Assembly: GCA_905250115.1 (NCBI GenBank) | Contig: CAJNOI010000200.1 | Location: 83,734-147,733 of the forward strand | Reading direction: 5' to 3' | Source of the DNA: Adineta steineri | Lineage: Eukaryota; Rotifera; Eurotatoria; Adinetida; Adinetidae | Length of the DNA stretch: 64,000 nt | Part shown: positions 59,598-64,000 of the stretch, piece after piece | Position numbering within the stretch: position 1 is the first letter of the stretch | Layout of the letters: each line of letters opens with the position of its first letter | Translations under genes and position numbers: made by a program | Notes under the pieces: generated by a model | Databases searched by the model: none | What the model saw: only the letters and a program-made list of their open reading frames with translations | Told to the model about the DNA's origin: nothing

Positions 59598-61001
59598 ATG
59601 AAATAATTTTCATTCTTAACATAGTTTTATTCGAAGATGAGAGAGAGAATTATAAATGTTCTCTTCTCTGTTTTGACTGAAGCAAATAAAATATATAATG
59701 AAGGAAAGTAACGATCAAATGTCAAATGTCAAAATGTTAATTTTTCACACTTTCATTACGTACTCTATAATCGAGAAATAAAATTAAAAGAAAACAAAGT
59801 TTTTATGTAAAAAAAAATCATACAATATAAATAAATACATAGAAACGGTTTTAATGTGTTATTATTACTACAGTTTATTTGCCTACTTCCTTCATTTTAT
59901 TTTTGGACATCAACATCATTCAATTTCATTGCATTTTTTTTCTCACATTTTTTTTACTTCATGATTAAGAAAAAAAATAGTCAGTAATGCTACGTTACAC
60001 AGTAAAATATTAACACGTTGACTGTCCCATGAGAAAAAAAGTAATACCTGTTGTACGCCCTTTTTTGATTATTCTTAATATTATGATATATCATTGATAT
60101 TTTTCTGATTCGTCCTATATTTCAAGAATGGTCGATTAGTAACGTCTAACAAATTCTAGCTTAAGATATCATATGCTAAAAGCAAGTCGTACGTGATGCG
60201 AAGACTTTTTAGTCAAAAGTATCGTGCATCACATGTGATGCACCGGACTGTCAACGTGTTAATAAAGAAAAGAAAATTTCGATAAAATCAAAATACATGT
60301 ATATATTTATGATTGTAGATGATCTATTATCGAGTTTTATTAAAACATTAATTTCTTTTTACATCTTATCGTTGTATCTTGTCGATTATTTGTTATTTCA
60401 TATTCAGTTATTCTTTTTTTCGTATGTAGATGATTTTACGCATTCTAATCGAACACTTTGAATAAGAAAAAACAAAAAATGAAATGATTTTTCAAGCTGT
60501 CATATATATAATATTCATTAAAATTTCAATCTAAAGATGTCTTGTGATAAGTCTCATTGATAACATGTGTTGATTATGCTAAATAACAAAATAAATAACT
60601 GATAAATAGTCTATTACATATTTAAAAAAAAATTATTAATTTACTAGACGGTAAAATCAGTGTATAAAGTATATTTATTTATGAGTAAATAAGAAAGAAA
60701 TGTGTGTCCAATTAAATATGGTATGTAGAAAAAAAAGCATGTTGAGTATGTAACAGTAAAAACTAAGTCAGCAATTACACAGTCATTCGAAAAGATCGAT
60801 AGTTTATTGACAGGATGATTGTGTTGTTTTAAGAAGCGAATTTACTCAAATAATGATAAACAACCCATTACATACAAACGATTTGATAATTAATGAGTGC
60901 AAATAAATATTGATGGACACATTAAAATACATTTTGATAAATTTGTTCTTATCGAATTTGCAACGATCTATACAAGTAATATATTAAATAATAAATAGAA
61001 A
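59598..61001. other. Intergenic with a TTAA-flanked MITE
   Basis: Contains the element at 60010-60262. The rest is AT-rich with T runs; nothing else recognised. Confidence 0.45.
60010..60262. mobile_element. piggyBac-like MITE flanked by TTAA
   Basis: TTAA at both ends, inverted termini CACGTTGACTGTCC on the left and, in reverse, CACGTTGACAGTCC on the right. A second internal inverted pair (GTGATGC, GCATCAC) lies near the right end. TTAA duplication with C-starting termini fits piggyBac-like elements. No coding region. Confidence 0.75.
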
Positions 61002-63801
61002 TTACATATCAAACCTTAAAAAGATTTTTCCTTGATCATTGTCTTTTCCCTAAAAAGAATTAATTTCAATACTTTATATAAAATGAAAGAAGAGTAATAG
61101 ATCTAACCAAATATTTCATAATATTTTCAATTTGTGCAATTGGAAATGGTATTTTAGCTTTTCTTAAACTAAACAGAAATTGATCATAAGTAACTGACAC
61201 CCGATTTTCTTCATATGGAATAAATAAATCCGTCAAATCAATATCATTTTCATCACAATATGTATGAATTAAATTTAAAAGATGATTAACAAATTGTTCT
61301 ATTGTTTTTTTTATTGGTTCAATATAATATTTCAATTGTTTATGATTTGCAAAAAGTTTTTCAACATGAGAAATTTGTTTTGAATTTAATGTTAAACCCT
61401 ATAGAAAGATAACAACGAATAAAAAATATAAATAAAATAATAAATATACAGTTAAATCAAGTTCTTCTAATGATATATTATCAAGTTTTGATAATGCTTC
61501 TAATATAATTATCATACAACGTGTATCAAGATGATTATGTCCTAACTAAAAAGAAAAATTATCTTCTAGAATGCATAAAATTTTCTTACTCGAAATCTTT
61601 TTAATACTTGATTTGTCATAGCTACGACAAGTAGATCATAAATAGACGTATTATTTCCCGTAATTAAACTCGATGGATTTTCTTCAATATATGTATTATA
61701 TTGGCAAAAAATTTGATTCCCAGATAAATTCAAATCATTCAAAACCATATTGCGTGTTAATGAATTTGTTAAATATTCAACTGTATCATTTGTAAAACTA
61801 TTATTTGATAAATCAAGTGATATTAATCTATTATTATCACCAATTGCTTTAGCTAAAGCACAAGCACCCATTAAACGAATACTACACCAACTTAAATCAA
61901 GTTTAAGTAAAACATTATCATCACCTGATATTTAAAAGAAAAAAACAATCGATTATTTTATACAGATAAGAAATTATATGTACATAGCCATTTAGCAATA
62001 GAAATGCCACCTTCTTCATTTAATTGATTATGACTTAAATTAAGATCTCGAATATTCGAACGTTCCTATTTATATTTATTTGAATAGTCCTTTCATTATT
62101 AATCACTTACCTCGAATTGTAATAGTAAAATATTAATATCACTTGCTATTAGTTCATTTCCTATAGAAAACAAAAATATCAACATATAGAATTTCACTTA
62201 ATAATACAAACCAGCAATATTTAAACATTTTAATTGATTACAAGAAGCAATTCCAGCTGCTAATTTACGAATACCTTTGGTGCCGAGATTATTATACGAA
62301 AGATTCTATAACATAAACAAATTTACCTTTAAAAAAATATACGAAAAAATTATCTAGATGAAATTTTGTTTTTCATTCGAGAAACAATAGATCTATAGTT
62401 TAAAATACATTATAAATGATTCTTTAATTACATTTTAACTATGAGTAAATATCAGAGGATTTTACTGATTTTCAGTTTTTTATCATAACAGTCTAATATT
62501 CTTATACTATAGATCTCAAAGTACTGTGTAAAGTGGGGAGCTGCGGGTAGACCCGGAACCCGATCGGGTCCGAGTCTAACAAAAAACATTTTTCTCGGGT
62601 CTGGGTCGGGTACGGGTCTAGTAGATTGTTTTTTTCTCGAGTCTCTGCTGGATCTGGGTTCAAAAAACCGTGCATCCGCATCTCTACCTTGTATACAGAG
62701 GTTGCTATATATTGGTAAAAAGAATCTGGGTCTGAGCCTGACCGGGTCTGGATCAGATACAGGTCTGGGTCGGATCCGGGTTCAAAAAAATGTGGACCCG
62801 CAGCTCTCTAGTGTAAAGAGATTTATATATATATATCTTACTTACATATTCTTCAACATAACTATTTTCTTTAAGAACTTGATAGATATAAGACATGCCT
62901 GTATTTCCAATATTATTTCCTGATAGATTCAATGATAAAACTGTTGTATTACGCTAAATATTAGAAGAAAAATAAATATGAATTTTTTTTCTTTTATAGA
63001 TTTACTATAAGAGCTGCAGCTAATGATGCTGATCCTTTTGGTCCAAGTCCATAGTTTTCTAAATTGATTTTTGTTGTATTTAATGATTGTAAAATCATTG
63101 AACATATTGAAATATTTAAACGTTTACATGTTTCTTCATAAATTTGTAAACTTGATTGATCGTTCGATATAATATCTACTTATATAAAATGCGAAAAAAA
63201 AATTATTAAATTTAAAAATTTTATATCAGTTTTACCTGTATCACCATCACTATTTGATCCATCATCCCATTTATTATTATCAAATTGAATTACAGTCTTA
63301 TTATTTGTTGAATCAATTACTGGATCTTTTGTATCATTAAAATGTACTTGATTTTCTGTTAGATTTGTCATTAAACGTGGTCGAAAAGCTTGTAATGTTG
63401 TTTGAGCTAATCTTGTATAAGGATTTTCAATAATATTTGCTTTATGTGAATCAATAATGTAATCAATATTTGGATCACGTTTAACATTACTACTTACAAA
63501 ACCAATAACAGGAGGATATGAATATTTCAAACGAATACGTTTACTATCTCCACGTAATTGTGAACCTGTTGATTTATTTGTACCTGGTCTACTTGAATAA
63601 CTTCTAGTAGTTATATCACTATTTGTCTTTAAATTAAGTTCTTCTTCATAATCATCATCATCTCCAAAATAAATATCATCACCCCATTCTGATACAGGAT
63701 ATTCATTAATATCACTTAAGCCCTATTTTATTAAGAGAGAGAAGAAAAAAAACAAACGTAGTAACTTATTTTTATTCTATGATTACCTCTGTTGAAACCA
63801 T
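61002..63801 (-). CDS. LRRC74-like leucine-rich repeat protein
   Basis: About eleven exons. The N-terminus is acidic (SEWGDDIYFGDDDDYEEEL) and followed by a basic linker. The body is made of ribonuclease-inhibitor-type repeats: TKINLENYGLGPKGSASLAA, VLSLNLSGNNIGNTGMSYI, YNLSYNNLGTKGIRKLAAGI, DLNLSHNQLNEEGGISIAKW, LISLDLSNNSFTNDTVEYL and LNDLNLSGNQIF. The C-terminal helical part ends VTYDQFLFSLRKAKIPFP and GKDNDQGKIFLRFDM, like the EF-hand-like tail of LRRC74 proteins. The molecular role is unknown; it is probably a cytosolic or ciliary scaffold. The exon-1 coding part is five codons (MVSTE, from 63801). One intron carries a 277-bp MITE. Confidence 0.8.
62526..62818. mobile_element. 277-bp MITE with internal GGGTC repeats in the LRR gene
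   Basis: The element at 62534-62810 is flanked by the 8-bp duplication GTGTAAAG (62526-62533 and 62811-62818). The ends are TGGGGAGCTGCGGGT and, in reverse, TAGAGAGCTGCGGGT. The interior is built from GGGTCTGGGTCGGGTA-like units in both strands. It lies in an intron. Confidence 0.85.
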
Positions 63802-64000
63802 TTGTTGAATTTTGATTAATTCAATGTTTTATTCATTCATTATATATATATATATTGCATCCATACAAATTATTCTTATTAGATTGAAGGTTAATAATAA
63901 AAAGAAGAACAGAACGGATTGCAGAATTTCGCCAGTGTCATTAAGTGCTTACACATGTGCTCCTAGTAACTGTATTAAGGAGTTTAAACTATAGTATACT
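63802..64000. other. 5' flank of the LRR gene with a dispersed repeat
   Basis: Contains an AT dinucleotide run at about 63839-63854 and, at 63958-64000, a stretch (GCTCCTAGTAACTGTATTAA...) also found at about 37449-37490. Confidence 0.5.

Overview
This is a eukaryotic, AT-rich, gene-dense window. It most likely comes from an invertebrate animal, and the best fit is a bdelloid rotifer. The reasons are very short introns (mostly about 40-60 bp) in conserved animal genes, a secreted NHL / 7TM receptor of the kind I associate with bdelloids, many very small terminal-repeat transposons inside introns, and intronless or lineage-odd genes beside ordinary animal genes. The organism call is inference. 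I rebuilt 21 protein-coding genes by joining exons at GT-AG sites with consistent phase.

Left part (1-17.3 kb). There is a single-exon 7TM receptor (+), then a large minus-strand gene running from 14.4 kb down to 3.2 kb. That gene encodes a signal peptide, two alternative or tandem NHL-propeller exons, two beta-sandwich repeats and a 7TM receptor, and every intron is in phase 1. A 2.85-kb hAT-like transposon with an 8-bp target duplication sits between the two NHL exons. Next comes a secreted copper-oxygenase-like (LPMO-like) protein with an ependymin-like C-terminal region (+).

Middle (17.4-45 kb). PINX1, an intronless flavin amine oxidase, SDHAF2 and TMEM65 lie on the minus strand. They are followed by a secreted APP1-type phosphatidate-phosphatase-like protein (+), a short FLRFamide neuropeptide precursor (+), a GT10 alpha-1,3-fucosyltransferase (-), tektin-4 (-), mitochondrial ribosomal protein L4 (-) and a TP53I11 homologue (+). 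The spacers hold hAT-type miniature elements and long foldback elements.

Right part (45.7-64 kb). The mTORC1 subunit Raptor, the gamma-tubulin-complex microprotein MZT1 and the lysosomal LMBRD1 protein are on the minus strand. A Hedgehog-type Hint (Hog) autoprocessing protein without a Hedge domain is on the plus strand. Then come an unrecognised charged protein, a VGLL4 homologue with three TDU motifs, and an LRRC74-like leucine-rich-repeat protein, all minus.

The most unusual items are the modular NHL / 7TM receptor, the Hint protein with a new cysteine-rich N-terminal region, the FLRFamide precursor, the LPMO-like / ependymin fusion, and a set of miniature elements with 8-bp duplications whose interiors are short G-rich repeats. 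I saw no tRNA, rRNA, CRISPR, LTR or virus-like element.
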